Source: Clostridia bacterium (GTDB lineage Bacteria > Bacillota > Clostridia > Christensenellales > UBA1242). Taken from it: a stretch of 39,831 bases of DNA. Positions 7,887-16,583 of this stretch are shown here, in pieces. The DNA is taken from assembly GCA_017444785.1 (NCBI GenBank), contig JAFSVX010000020.1:1-39831 (forward strand), given 5' to 3'. The notes beneath the pieces were generated by a model. The model did not search any database, had not been told where the DNA came from, and saw only the letters and a program-made list of their open reading frames with translations. Each line of letters begins with the position of its first letter. The first letter of the stretch is position 1. A program made the position numbers and the translations under genes.

Positions 7887-10800
7887 TTATACTCCAGCAA
7901 GAAAATCTTTTAAAAGTTTAAAGTTTTGCTCGGCAGTATCCCCTGTTTTGAAGCAAATTTTAGGTGCTGAAGAGAAATCCAAATTGCATCTCATTCTGAA
8001 TTTATACAAAAGTTCACCAATCTCGGCATTGTCAATGATTTTATTTTTGTCATCAAAGATAATTTCCAAGCTGGTTGCAGTGCTGACAATCTCTTTAGCC
8101 TTAAGCCTGCCCGCCTTAGCCTTGACAAGCGCAATGTCAATAAGATTTAATGTTGGCTGAGGGATTTTTCCAAAAGTATTTTCGAAATCTCTTATAACTC
8201 TTTCTTTTTCGTCAACACTTGTTATGCTTGCAATAGTCTTATAGGCAACCATTCTGTCCTCACTTTTGGTCATATAGGTATCCGGAATAAACGCATCAAG
8301 AGAAATCTTCACAAGCACATCTTGTTTTTCTTCCACTTTTTCACCCTTAAGCTCTTGAACTGCCTGAGCCAAAAGCTTGCTGTAAAGCTCATAGCCCACT
8401 TTTTGCATGTGGCCATGTTGTTCTGCCCCAAGCACATTTCCGCTTCCACGAATTTCCAGGTCGCGCATGGCAAGTTTAAATCCGCTTCCAAATTCGGTAA
8501 ACTCTGAAATGGCATCAAGACGTTTATATGCCTCTTCGGTCAGCACTTTGCCCGGGTTATAGGTAAGATATGCATAGGCCATCTTGCTTCCACGTCCCAC
8601 TCTGCCACGAAGTTGATAGAGCTGAGAAAGTCCAAACCTGTCACTGTCAATGACTATAAGAGTGTTAGCATTTTCAATATCAATACCATTTTCTATGATA
8701 GTTGTGCAGACAAGCACGTCTGCCATACCATGATAAAATTGATAAATTATATCTTCAAGTTGTTTCCCAGGCATCTGACCATGTCCAACCAACACTCTTG
8801 CATCAGGAACAAGTTTTCTTATTTTGTCCGCAAAAGCATAGATATGCTCGACCGAGTTGAACAGCACAAAAGTCTGACCACCACGGTTCATCTCTTTTTT
8901 TATTGCATCACGGATAAGTTCATCAGTTTGCTCAGTAACAAAAGTGGCAACCGGCAGTCTTTCGCTTGGTGGAGTGGATATGATTGACACATCACGAATG
9001 CCCGAAAGTGACATATGAAGAGTTCTTGGAATAGGTGTAGCACTGAGCGTCAAAACATCAACATTTGGATATTTGAGCTTGATTTTCTCTTTATCTTCCA
9101 CACCAAACTTTTGCTCTTCGTCCAAAATTATAAGCCCAAGGTCTTTGAAAGAAACATCTTTGCTCAAAAGCCTGTGTGTTCCACAGATGATATCTATTTC
9201 CCCTTTTGCAAGCCTGTTCAAAATGTCGTCAACCTGTTTTGGAGTCTTAAACCTGTTAAGCACCTCAATTTTTGCGCCAAAGTTCTCCATACGAATTTTT
9301 GCGGTGTTATAATGCTGCTCAGAAAGAATAGTTGTTGGAGCCATAAATGCAACTTGTTTGCCAGCAAGTATCGCTTTAAATGCAACACGGAGTGCAACTT
9401 CTGTCTTACCAAAGCCAACATCACCGCAAAGGAGCCTGTCCATAACTTTTCCATTTTCCATATCTTTTTTGATTTCACTTATACTGATAAGCTGATCCTC
9501 GGTTTCAGTGTATGGAAAACTGTTTTCAAACTCAATCTGAAGCTCGTTATCTGGGCTGTAAACATATCCCTTTTTCTTTTCTCTTTCCGCATAAAGAGCA
9601 AGCAGATCAAAAGCCAATTTTTTAACAGATGTCTTGACTTTTTCCTTGACCTTGGCAAAGTCCGCACCACCAATTTTACTCAATTTCTTTGGAGTTTCCG
9701 CACCAGAAAACTTATCAAGCATATCCATTTGGTCTATTGGAACGTAAAGTTTATCATCACCGGCATAGCGCACCACAACATAGTCCTTGGTGCCAAAATT
9801 ACCCGAGAGCTTGGTTACCCCTTCACAGATACCTATACCATGAAAATTATGGACAACATAGTCCCCGACTTTTGGAACAGAGAACACATTTTTACGCTGA
9901 ACTTTCAGTCTGGATTCTTGCATTTTTCTTGGGAGAATGTCATAAGTTCCAAGCACCAATATTTTGTGCGCAGGCAAAACAAAACCACTGACAAACTCCT
10001 CAGGGATAATCATGTCATCTGAGATTGAAAGATTTGATGATTTTTTTATCTCATAGTCAATCCCATAATCTTTAAGAGTTCTTTGAATATGTTTGGCATC
10101 TTCGCTGTTTCCCGCGAAAATTATGTTGCGGTAGCCCTCAAAGTCATATTTTTTAAGGTCTTTTGCAAGATCTTTTAAACTGTGCGTATATCTTGATACC
10201 GGAAGCGCCTTTTCCTCCAAAATTATCTCTGGCTGGAAAAACTTATTAGTGTTTGTTATTTTCTGGAACACAACAGCTTTGCCACTGCTCATTTTTTTTA
10301 CAAAATCAGCAAAATCAATCAAATTATCATCTTTTGAAAGACATGTCCCACGAGAAAAAAGTTCTTTAACTCGACTTTGGAATTCTTTTGAATAAGATGA
10401 TCCCTCATCATAAACCATTTTGCACTCATCAATAACGGTAACTTGGTCGTCAAAAAAATCAAAGATGCTTGCTTTGTTTTCAATAAGTGGCATCAAATAG
10501 TCAAGATTAAAACCTGCATCTCCGCTTTCAAGCTTAAAAATTAGGTCATTGACACATTTTGTATATTCTTCTTTTGCAGTGTTATCTTCAAACTTTCTTT
10601 GATCAATGCTTTTCAAATATTTGATGATCTTTTCTTTTTCGCCTGCATTTAAGAAAATATTTTTGCATGGATAAAAAGTAAGATCTTTAATTTTCTTACC
10701 TTTCTTCATGTTCTGTGGATCAAGCTCACAAATATCATCAATTTCACGATCAAAAAAGTCAATTCTGTATGCAATATTTTCCCCAAGTGGCAAAACATCC

Positions 10801-11324
10801 AAAATGTCCGAGCGAATCGAATATTCCCCCGGCGCCGACACAAGCTCTACTTTTTTGTATCCTGCAAATTGCAGTTTTTCAGCAAGTTTCCTTGGTTCCA
10901 CAATTTGACCAATTTTCACTGAAAAAGTGTTTTCAATTATGCATTTTTTTGTTGGATAAAATCCAAGTGCCAAGGATATTGGCATAATAACAACATCAAG
11001 TTTTTTATTTGCAAGTTTTCCAAGTGTCAACGCATTTTCCATAAGCGTATCAACACTTTTATTTTTTGCATATAAAAGATTGTCGGCAACAGGTTTAATA
11101 ATGCCAACCCTCTCTCCCAAAAGATTTGAAAACATTTCAAAGCATCTGCTTGCCGTGGTAAAGTCTGAAGTTATATAAAGGATCTGCTTTTTAAATCCAA
11201 CAGAAAACACAATTTTGAAAGATTCGCACGCACCAAAAATAGAGCCGTTTTTTCCGGCCCCTACCCCTGTATAAAAGTCCTTCATTTTAGGACTTATGTT
11301 TTGAAGATCAAAATAGTCTTTCAT
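7887..11324 (-). CDS. mfd: Transcription-repair coupling factor Mfd
   Basis: Mfd pushes RNA polymerase stalled at lesions off the template and recruits UvrA. The 1145-residue protein has all domains: the N-terminal UvrB-like module (about 1-340), the RNA-polymerase-interacting CarD-like domain (about 483-550, PKVGDYVVHNFHGIGICEG), the SF2 motor with Walker A GDVGFGKT (634-641), DEEQ (735-738), SATPIPRT and QLRGRVGRG, and the C-terminal TRCF domain. The start at 11324 is 1 nt after the pth stop, so the two are translationally linked. The pth-mfd pairing is conserved in Bacillus and Clostridium. Confidence 0.98.
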   Translation of the reverse strand: MKDYFDLQNISPKMKDFYTGVGAGKNGSIFGACESFKIVFSVGFKKQILYITSDFTTASRCFEMFSNLLGERVGIIKPVADNLLYAKNKSVDTLMENALTLGKLANKKLDVVIMPISLALGFYPTKKCIIENTFSVKIGQIVEPRKLAEKLQFAGYKKVELVSAPGEYSIRSDILDVLPLGENIAYRIDFFDREIDDICELDPQNMKKGKKIKDLTFYPCKNIFLNAGEKEKIIKYLKSIDQRKFEDNTAKEEYTKCVNDLIFKLESGDAGFNLDYLMPLIENKASIFDFFDDQVTVIDECKMVYDEGSSYSKEFQSRVKELFSRGTCLSKDDNLIDFADFVKKMSSGKAVVFQKITNTNKFFQPEIILEEKALPVSRYTHSLKDLAKDLKKYDFEGYRNIIFAGNSEDAKHIQRTLKDYGIDYEIKKSSNLSISDDMIIPEEFVSGFVLPAHKILVLGTYDILPRKMQESRLKVQRKNVFSVPKVGDYVVHNFHGIGICEGVTKLSGNFGTKDYVVVRYAGDDKLYVPIDQMDMLDKFSGAETPKKLSKIGGADFAKVKEKVKTSVKKLAFDLLALYAEREKKKGYVYSPDNELQIEFENSFPYTETEDQLISISEIKKDMENGKVMDRLLCGDVGFGKTEVALRVAFKAILAGKQVAFMAPTTILSEQHYNTAKIRMENFGAKIEVLNRFKTPKQVDDILNRLAKGEIDIICGTHRLLSKDVSFKDLGLIILDEEQKFGVEDKEKIKLKYPNVDVLTLSATPIPRTLHMSLSGIRDVSIISTPPSERLPVATFVTEQTDELIRDAIKKEMNRGGQTFVLFNSVEHIYAFADKIRKLVPDARVLVGHGQMPGKQLEDIIYQFYHGMADVLVCTTIIENGIDIENANTLIVIDSDRFGLSQLYQLRGRVGRGSKMAYAYLTYNPGKVLTEEAYKRLDAISEFTEFGSGFKLAMRDLEIRGSGNVLGAEQHGHMQKVGYELYSKLLAQAVQELKGEKVEEKQDVLVKISLDAFIPDTYMTKSEDRMVAYKTIASITSVDEKERVIRDFENTFGKIPQPTLNLIDIALVKAKAGRLKAKEIVSTATSLEIIFDDKNKIIDNAEIGELLYKFRMRCNLDFSSAPKICFKTGDTAEQNFKLLKDFLAGV

Positions 11325-11325
11325 T

Positions 11326-11886
11326 TTAGTTTACTTTTTGCATGATTTGATCAAGAGAGCTTCCCGTAATAAACATCTCAAGTGCTTCCGCCGCCTTGCA
11401 AAGCCCAGCATTTATGCCCTCTTTATCGGTAAACTTTGCGGTGACAAAGTCCACAAGATCCACATGCTCTGGAGGCTTTCCAACCCCCACGCGAAGCCTC
11501 ACAAATTCGGTAGTGTTGATCTCTTTAATAACACTTCTCAGTCCGTTATGCGTTCCCGCACTGCCAGACTGCCTTACTCGCACGCGCCCGATATCCAAAT
11601 CAATGTCATCACTTATTATAATCATATCTTTGGCGGTGTCAATACCAAATTTTGATATAAGACTTTTAACCGCAATTCCACTTGCATTCATATATGTTGT
11701 TGGCTTTGCCAAAATAATTTTCTCGCCACCACAATTAAACTCACCCACCATGCTGCTACACATATTTTTGGCTATCTTAACATTATACTTCTTTGCAAGC
11801 ATATCCACAGCCATAAAGCCCATATTATGATTGGTGTTTTCAAATTCTTTGCCAATATTTCCAAGTCCTATAACCAGCTTAGCCAT
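11326..11886 (-). CDS. pth: Peptidyl-tRNA hydrolase
   Basis: Pth frees tRNA from peptidyl-tRNA that drops off ribosomes. It has the bacterial Pth signatures: MAKLVIGLGNIGKEFENTNHNMGF (with the catalytic His and Asn in TNHNMGF), KPTTYMNASG, and DDIDLDIGRVRVRQSGSAGTHNGLRS. The 186 residues are the normal length. Its ATG at 11886 lies inside the last codons of the upstream GlmU-like gene (8-bp overlap), and its stop abuts mfd. Confidence 0.97.
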   Translation of the reverse strand: MAKLVIGLGNIGKEFENTNHNMGFMAVDMLAKKYNVKIAKNMCSSMVGEFNCGGEKIILAKPTTYMNASGIAVKSLISKFGIDTAKDMIIISDDIDLDIGRVRVRQSGSAGTHNGLRSVIKEINTTEFVRLRVGVGKPPEHVDLVDFVTAKFTDKEGINAGLCKAAEALEMFITGSSLDQIMQKVN

Positions 11887-13033
11887 TTTGCCCTCTCTTT
11901 AATGAATGTTTCACCTCTTCACCAGCTTTGACCGTGACACCTGTTTCAATGACAACTTTTTCCGAGATTTTGACCTGATCCCCAATCTTCACCTCTTTTT
12001 GAATATAGACTGGTTTTATCTCTGTTCCATTTATCTGGCAGTTGTTTCCAACCACGCATCTTTCATCCAAAGTAAGATAATTTATGATTGTATTTCTTCC
12101 AATAATGCAGTGCTCACCAATAATTGCGTTTGAAATGATTGAGTCCTCCAAAATAACAGCGCCCTCTTTGATCGCCGTATTTTCAAGAAGCTTCACACCT
12201 GATTTTATCTTGGCATTTTCCATGACAACAGCGCCGTCAATTCTTGCGCCCTCAACAACTGCACCACTTAAAACTTTTGCGTTACTCAGAGTGCTTCTTG
12301 ATAAAATCTTTGCGTTTTTCTCAATATCTGTATCACCGGTAAGACTGACAAACTCGCCAATGACCGTTCCTTCACCAATGGAAACATTTGCATCAATATA
12401 GATTGTTTCAGGCGCCTTAAAATGCACTCCATTTTTCATGTGATAGGTTATGACACGATTTTTCAAAATATCACTTATGATACTAAGCGTTTCATAAGAA
12501 GATGCAACCATAAAGTCCTCTTCTTGAAAATAATATATCGAAGGTGAATAGATCTCGTCCACACGCTTAATATACTCAGTCTTAAACACCCAGCCACGAG
12601 TGAGTTTGCAAACATTAAGTCCTTTTGCCTTTGCAAAGTCCAAGATGTTAAGCACATTATTTTTAGTAATAAGTGGAGTGTCCGCAAACAAGACAAGTGT
12701 ATATTCACTCTTGCCCAAAAATGGCTTAATTTTGCCAAGCACAGTTTCTTTTTCGTGATCAAACTTTAAGCAGTTTGGATAGCTTGGACACGCCCTGACA
12801 ACATATTGATACATAGGATTTCCCAAAAGATCAATGTTAAAGCTTCCGTCTTTCGCCTTAAATTCTGGAAAATCTTCCATCAAAACAAAGCAGTCAACAC
12901 TGGCCGCCTCGTTATCCCTTTTGATAAGTCTTGGATCAGTCTTTATTTTATCGCCTGCAACAATATTAAGATCAAGGTAATCCTCAATACTTTCTTTTTC
13001 CAAAGTTTCAACTTCACTCATAATTTTATCCAT
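11879..13033 (-). CDS. GlmU homologue with degenerate catalytic motifs
   Basis: The protein follows the GlmU plan: a nucleotidyltransferase-like half (about 45-200) joined to a left-handed beta-helix of hexapeptide repeats (about 205-370). Recognisable GlmU remnants are LLGNPMYQYVVRA, LVLFADTPLIT (113-123) and NGVHFKAPETIYID. The LxxGxGTRM sugar-nucleotide loop is replaced by VLMEDFPEFKAKDG, the QxxQxGTGHA segment is absent, and the C-terminal part lacks the acetyltransferase HLSYIGD and NYDG motifs. It is 384 residues against about 455 for GlmU. It keeps the glmU position upstream of pth and mfd, so it probably descends from glmU, but neither GlmU reaction is supported. Its role is unknown; a scaffold or a different sugar-nucleotide activity is possible. 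M5 (13021) is an alternative start. Confidence 0.72.
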   Translation of the reverse strand: MDKIMSEVETLEKESIEDYLDLNIVAGDKIKTDPRLIKRDNEAASVDCFVLMEDFPEFKAKDGSFNIDLLGNPMYQYVVRACPSYPNCLKFDHEKETVLGKIKPFLGKSEYTLVLFADTPLITKNNVLNILDFAKAKGLNVCKLTRGWVFKTEYIKRVDEIYSPSIYYFQEEDFMVASSYETLSIISDILKNRVITYHMKNGVHFKAPETIYIDANVSIGEGTVIGEFVSLTGDTDIEKNAKILSRSTLSNAKVLSGAVVEGARIDGAVVMENAKIKSGVKLLENTAIKEGAVILEDSIISNAIIGEHCIIGRNTIINYLTLDERCVVGNNCQINGTEIKPVYIQKEVKIGDQVKISEKVVIETGVTVKAGEEVKHSLKRGQNG

Positions 13034-13081
13034 AACCTTATTTTAAATAAATATTATTCCTTTGTCAAACTTTTATAAACT

Positions 13082-13570
13082 TCAATTTCGTTTATTTTTA
13101 AAATATGACGAAATCAGCTCAGAGCATTCCGCTTCTTTCACTCCACCAATAAATTCGGTAACATGGTTAAGTTCTGCTTGTTTTGCAATATCATTTATGT
13201 CCAGCGCATTTTCTTTGTTGTTCTTTGCACCAAAATAGACAGTTTTTATTCTGCTGTTTAGGACAGCCCCAAGACACATCAAACATGGCTCAAGCGTCAC
13301 ATACATCACTGCTCCGTTAAGCCGAAAATCTTTAAGTTTCTTGCAAGCCTTTCTTATTGCAATAATTTCCGCATGGCTGGTGGCATCATGACCATGTTGC
13401 CGAGTGTTATATCCCTTCGCAATAATTTTCCCATCAAGAACAATCACTGCGCCAATTGGCACCTCATCTTTTTTCAATGCCTTTTTTGCAAGCTCAAGCG
13501 CCTCACCCATAAAGATATCATGGCTGATGTCTTTTGTTTGTTTTTTAATTGTTTTTTGTCTTTTTTCCAT
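13082..13570 (-). CDS. tadA: tRNA-specific adenosine deaminase TadA
   Basis: TadA converts wobble A34 of tRNA-Arg(ACG) to inosine. The zinc deaminase motifs are present: HAE (H66, E68, with the catalytic Glu) and PCLMC (C96, C99), followed by the family's SRIKTVYFGAKN. At 162 residues it is slightly long because of a basic N-terminal extension (KRQKTIKKQTKD) before the usual MGEALELAKKA start. M21 is therefore a possible alternative start; neither has a strong Shine-Dalgarno. It lies 48 bp upstream of the GlmU-like gene on the same strand. Confidence 0.93.
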   Translation of the reverse strand: MEKRQKTIKKQTKDISHDIFMGEALELAKKALKKDEVPIGAVIVLDGKIIAKGYNTRQHGHDATSHAEIIAIRKACKKLKDFRLNGAVMYVTLEPCLMCLGAVLNSRIKTVYFGAKNNKENALDINDIAKQAELNHVTEFIGGVKEAECSELISSYFKNKRN

Positions 13571-13596
13571 TTGTTAATCCCACTATTTTATCAAAT

Positions 13597-14469
13597 TTAT
13601 TTGTAGGTTTGAAATATTTTCATAGCCTTCGGAAGTAATTTTATCACATTTTTATTTTTTTGGTAAATCTCTGGCAAAAATTTTTCAGAAATTGGATGAG
13701 AAAGATTGTCGCTTCCCACCTCAACAGTGATTGACGGAATTTTCAGTTTTTGCACGCACCAATCCTTATATCCACCACTGCTTGACTTCTCTGTGCTTTT
13801 TATCTTATACCCAGTCGCCTTTGCAAAAAGTTTTGCTATTTTTTTATCCCTTTTCCTTTCTCTGCCACTTTGATAAAAATCATAATAAATTTCTTCACCT
13901 TTGCAGTGATAACTTATCGTAAAGCAAGGTTTCACCTTTTTTGTCAAACTGACAAGCGCCTTGACCTCTGGCTCACTTTCAGGCCTCTTACCAATATATC
14001 CATGAAACGCCGGCAGTTTTACATTTTCTTTTCCTGTTCCCCAGTTTGCATCAAAGTTATTATTGAGGTCCACAGCATTTGCATTTGCTTTAAAAAGTGT
14101 AAAATCTTCATTTTTTATATTGATTTTTTGCAATTTAAATTTAACTTTTTCATTTTTAACACTTTTAAGCCCATGACAAGAAATCATCACTCCATCAGGA
14201 TTTGCCATTGGAACAAAGATAATGTTTGGCATATTTAACTGCTTATAAAATTCAAAGTTTTTTGATACATCTTTTATAAACTTTACCACCAAAGATGTTG
14301 TAATGTGTTCCCTTGCATGAATTGACGCCTGAATGATGACATTATAATTACTATGAAAATCAAAATAAACAGCATAAATATTTCTGCCAAGCACACTTTT
14401 ACCAATAACATCCACATCAGCATTTGGTATTTTGTTTTTTAAAAATTTTTCAAGTTTAACATAGTCCAT
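13597..14469 (-). CDS. M14-family zinc carboxypeptidase
   Basis: This carboxypeptidase-A fold protein has the zinc site HARE (H51, E54) and H188 (SYHCKGEE), the NPDG motif (90-93) and a catalytic Glu (E250 in ITVEVGSDN). In the substrate pocket the usual LNRNF is LNNNF (135-139), so the Arg of classical enzymes is replaced. There is no signal peptide, which suggests a cytoplasmic peptidase, perhaps of the gamma-D-glutamyl-diaminopimelate endopeptidase (murein tripeptide recycling) type. That specificity is inference. The start ATG at 14469 has GAGGATA upstream. It sits between the CPBP protease gene and tadA. Confidence 0.85.
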   Translation of the reverse strand: MDYVKLEKFLKNKIPNADVDVIGKSVLGRNIYAVYFDFHSNYNVIIQASIHAREHITTSLVVKFIKDVSKNFEFYKQLNMPNIIFVPMANPDGVMISCHGLKSVKNEKVKFKLQKINIKNEDFTLFKANANAVDLNNNFDANWGTGKENVKLPAFHGYIGKRPESEPEVKALVSLTKKVKPCFTISYHCKGEEIYYDFYQSGRERKRDKKIAKLFAKATGYKIKSTEKSSSGGYKDWCVQKLKIPSITVEVGSDNLSHPISEKFLPEIYQKNKNVIKLLPKAMKIFQTYK

Positions 14470-14517
14470 AAAATATCCTCAGACTATGTTATGAGTGGCC
14501 TTAAATTAAAGTTACTT

Positions 14518-15723
14518 TTACGCGCCAAACCCACTTATAAGTGCCAAAATCCAATCAGTAACAAGATAGATAAGTGAAACAGAAAGCAAAATAATACCCG
14601 CAATCTTCAAACTGCTCTCTTTTTCTTTTTTCGCAGCATCTTCCGCCTGCACGGCTGCACTTTCGTCATCAGGTTTTACATCTGCAGTTTTAGTGTTAAT
14701 CGCTTCATTATCCTCATAATCTTTCATCTCTGCAACAAGTTGTTTCAAAAGTTGAACTTCAGTTTTACTCAAATTTTCTTTTGCAGTCAGCGAAAGCATA
14801 AGCTCTTTATTTTTCTGATATTTTTTATCATTTTGTGTTTTGATTGCTTTTATGCAAACATATATGATATATGCCCCAAGCGTTGCAAAAGCCAAGCTGA
14901 AAACCAAAGTCATTGCAAGTGATCCCCAAGAAGAAAGTTGCTCCGCCGCATCACCACCTGCAGTTTCCGCCGTTTTTGGAAGGAAACTTGTTATATAGAT
15001 CATTGTAACTGAAATAAAGTTATTCAAGAAGTGGATAAGAATTGTCATCCAAATACTTCCAGAATATATAAAAACATAGCCCAAGATCACGCCCAAAATA
15101 AACTGATGAACAGTTTGCTCAGGGCCTCCGTGCATAAGCATAAATATAAGCGCGCTCATAAGCACTGCAAAATGTTTTCCCTTACCCCTGAATCCTTGCA
15201 AAATAACACCACGGAAAAGTGATTCTTCGCAAACAGCTGGCACAGCGCAAACAACAATGACATAAAGAAGATAAACGCCAAAGTTCGGTATTGCCATGTT
15301 ACTGAGCGAAGTTGTATACCCAAATTTTTGCAAAGATATAACAAAAACATTTGTAAGGCCAGAGAAAGCAAAAATGGATACAAAAGATATCAAAACTGCA
15401 AAAAGTATCATAAGTTTTGTTGGTTTTTTGTTAAATGTTGTTGCTTTGAAATATTTAACCTTAGTATTGTTTGCAGCAATAAGGCCAGCAACAAAAAACA
15501 CTGCTTCAACCGCAATTGCAATCACAATATATAAAGTCAGATACAAAAACACTGAATGATCAACAAGTCTTTCTTGTATGTCTTTTGTCCAGAACTTTCT
15601 TACAAAAAGCTTAGTAACCAAAAGTAAAACAATAAAAGCCATACAGGCAAAACTGCTGTCAAAAAAGTCAAATTTATCTTTTTTTGTTTTCAGTTTTTTT
15701 GTTATTTCAACCTGATTTTCCAT
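14518..15723 (-). CDS. CPBP-family intramembrane metalloprotease
   Basis: A multi-pass membrane protein with the ABI/CPBP (CAAX protease and bacteriocin-processing) motifs: EESLFR (E166, E167, R171), FMLMH (H198) and HFLNN (H231, N234/N235). Hydrophobic stretches suggest about eight membrane segments. A cytoplasmic region of about 80 residues (about 295-375, with Lys/Glu-rich coiled coil) precedes a final membrane helix, which is longer than the minimal family domain. Bacterial members process peptides or bacteriocin-related substrates, or regulators; the substrate here is unknown. It starts 2 nt after the WalJ-type gene stop. Confidence 0.85.
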   Translation of the reverse strand: MENQVEITKKLKTKKDKFDFFDSSFACMAFIVLLLVTKLFVRKFWTKDIQERLVDHSVFLYLTLYIVIAIAVEAVFFVAGLIAANNTKVKYFKATTFNKKPTKLMILFAVLISFVSIFAFSGLTNVFVISLQKFGYTTSLSNMAIPNFGVYLLYVIVVCAVPAVCEESLFRGVILQGFRGKGKHFAVLMSALIFMLMHGGPEQTVHQFILGVILGYVFIYSGSIWMTILIHFLNNFISVTMIYITSFLPKTAETAGGDAAEQLSSWGSLAMTLVFSLAFATLGAYIIYVCIKAIKTQNDKKYQKNKELMLSLTAKENLSKTEVQLLKQLVAEMKDYEDNEAINTKTADVKPDDESAAVQAEDAAKKEKESSLKIAGIILLSVSLIYLVTDWILALISGFGA

Positions 15724-15725
15724 AC

Positions 15726-16526
15726 CTAATCCTCACTTTCAGAAAAATAAAAGTTATTTCCGTTTTTATCTTGTCTGCTGTATCTTAAATATACATCTTT
15801 TTCCAAAATAAATCCAGCATTTTCAAGGGCTTTTGCACTTGTAAGATAGGCCTGCTCTGGCGTATTTGAATTTTCACTGAGATGCGAAAGCACAAAATAT
15901 CTTGTCCCATTTTTTGCGAGTTTCACGATAATATCCGCAGCCTGATCATTTGAAAGATGCCCGTGATCACTAATTATCCTTTGTTTAACAATATATGGGT
16001 ACATGCACCCCATAAGCATCTTTTTGTCATGGTTAGATTCAATAAACACCAAATCACTGCCATTCATCGCGTCAAGCATATTCTCTGGCATATAACCAAG
16101 GTCAGTTGCAATCGATATCTTTTTGCCACCAACTGAAAAAACAAAACCAAGACAAACCTTGCTGTCATGTGGAAGCAAATAAGGCATAATGCGAACATCA
16201 CCAACACTGAAAGCATACTCTGAAATCTCAATAACCTTGTCAATATTTCTGCCCTGCAAATCTTTTAAGCAATCACTTACAATGTCTTTATGTATAAAAC
16301 ATTTTGGATTGTATTTTTTCAAAAAAGCACAAAGACCTTTGATGTGGTCGCTGTGTTCATGAGTAATGATTATTGCATCAATATTTTCCGGTGTTTCCCC
16401 AATATTTTTAAGTCTTTTTGTAAGCTCAGACAAAGAAAATCCAACATCAAGAAGAATCTTTGCATTTTTTGTCTGCAAAAATGTGCAATTACCTTTACTG
16501 CCCGAACCCAAATTTACAATTCTCAT
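15726..16526 (-). CDS. walJ: Metallo-beta-lactamase-fold exonuclease, WalJ/YycJ type
   Basis: The start MRIVNLGSGSKGNCTFLQT, the metal motif THEHSDHIKG (H56, H58, D60, H61) and later LGYMPE, ESNHDKKML and SDHGHLSN fit the YycJ/WalJ nuclease branch linked to mismatch repair and cell-wall regulation. I choose the ATG at 16526 (second of a tandem ATG pair). It gives 266 residues, close to the Bacillus protein, and lies 6 nt from GAGG. The 15 extra N-terminal residues of the longest frame are not conserved-looking. In Bacillus this gene is in the walRK operon; here no two-component genes are nearby. Confidence 0.85.
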   Translation of the reverse strand: MRIVNLGSGSKGNCTFLQTKNAKILLDVGFSLSELTKRLKNIGETPENIDAIIITHEHSDHIKGLCAFLKKYNPKCFIHKDIVSDCLKDLQGRNIDKVIEISEYAFSVGDVRIMPYLLPHDSKVCLGFVFSVGGKKISIATDLGYMPENMLDAMNGSDLVFIESNHDKKMLMGCMYPYIVKQRIISDHGHLSNDQAADIIVKLAKNGTRYFVLSHLSENSNTPEQAYLTSAKALENAGFILEKDVYLRYSRQDKNGNNFYFSESED

Positions 16527-16583
16527 CATCAGCCTCAAATAGATTGTAACACATAAGACAAATTTGTGCAATTAAAATTCAAA

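Noticed and set aside
9015-10022. 335-codon frame on the plus strand
   Set aside because: Fully antisense to the mfd motor domain; composition (Phe, Lys, Cys, His) is that of a shadow frame.
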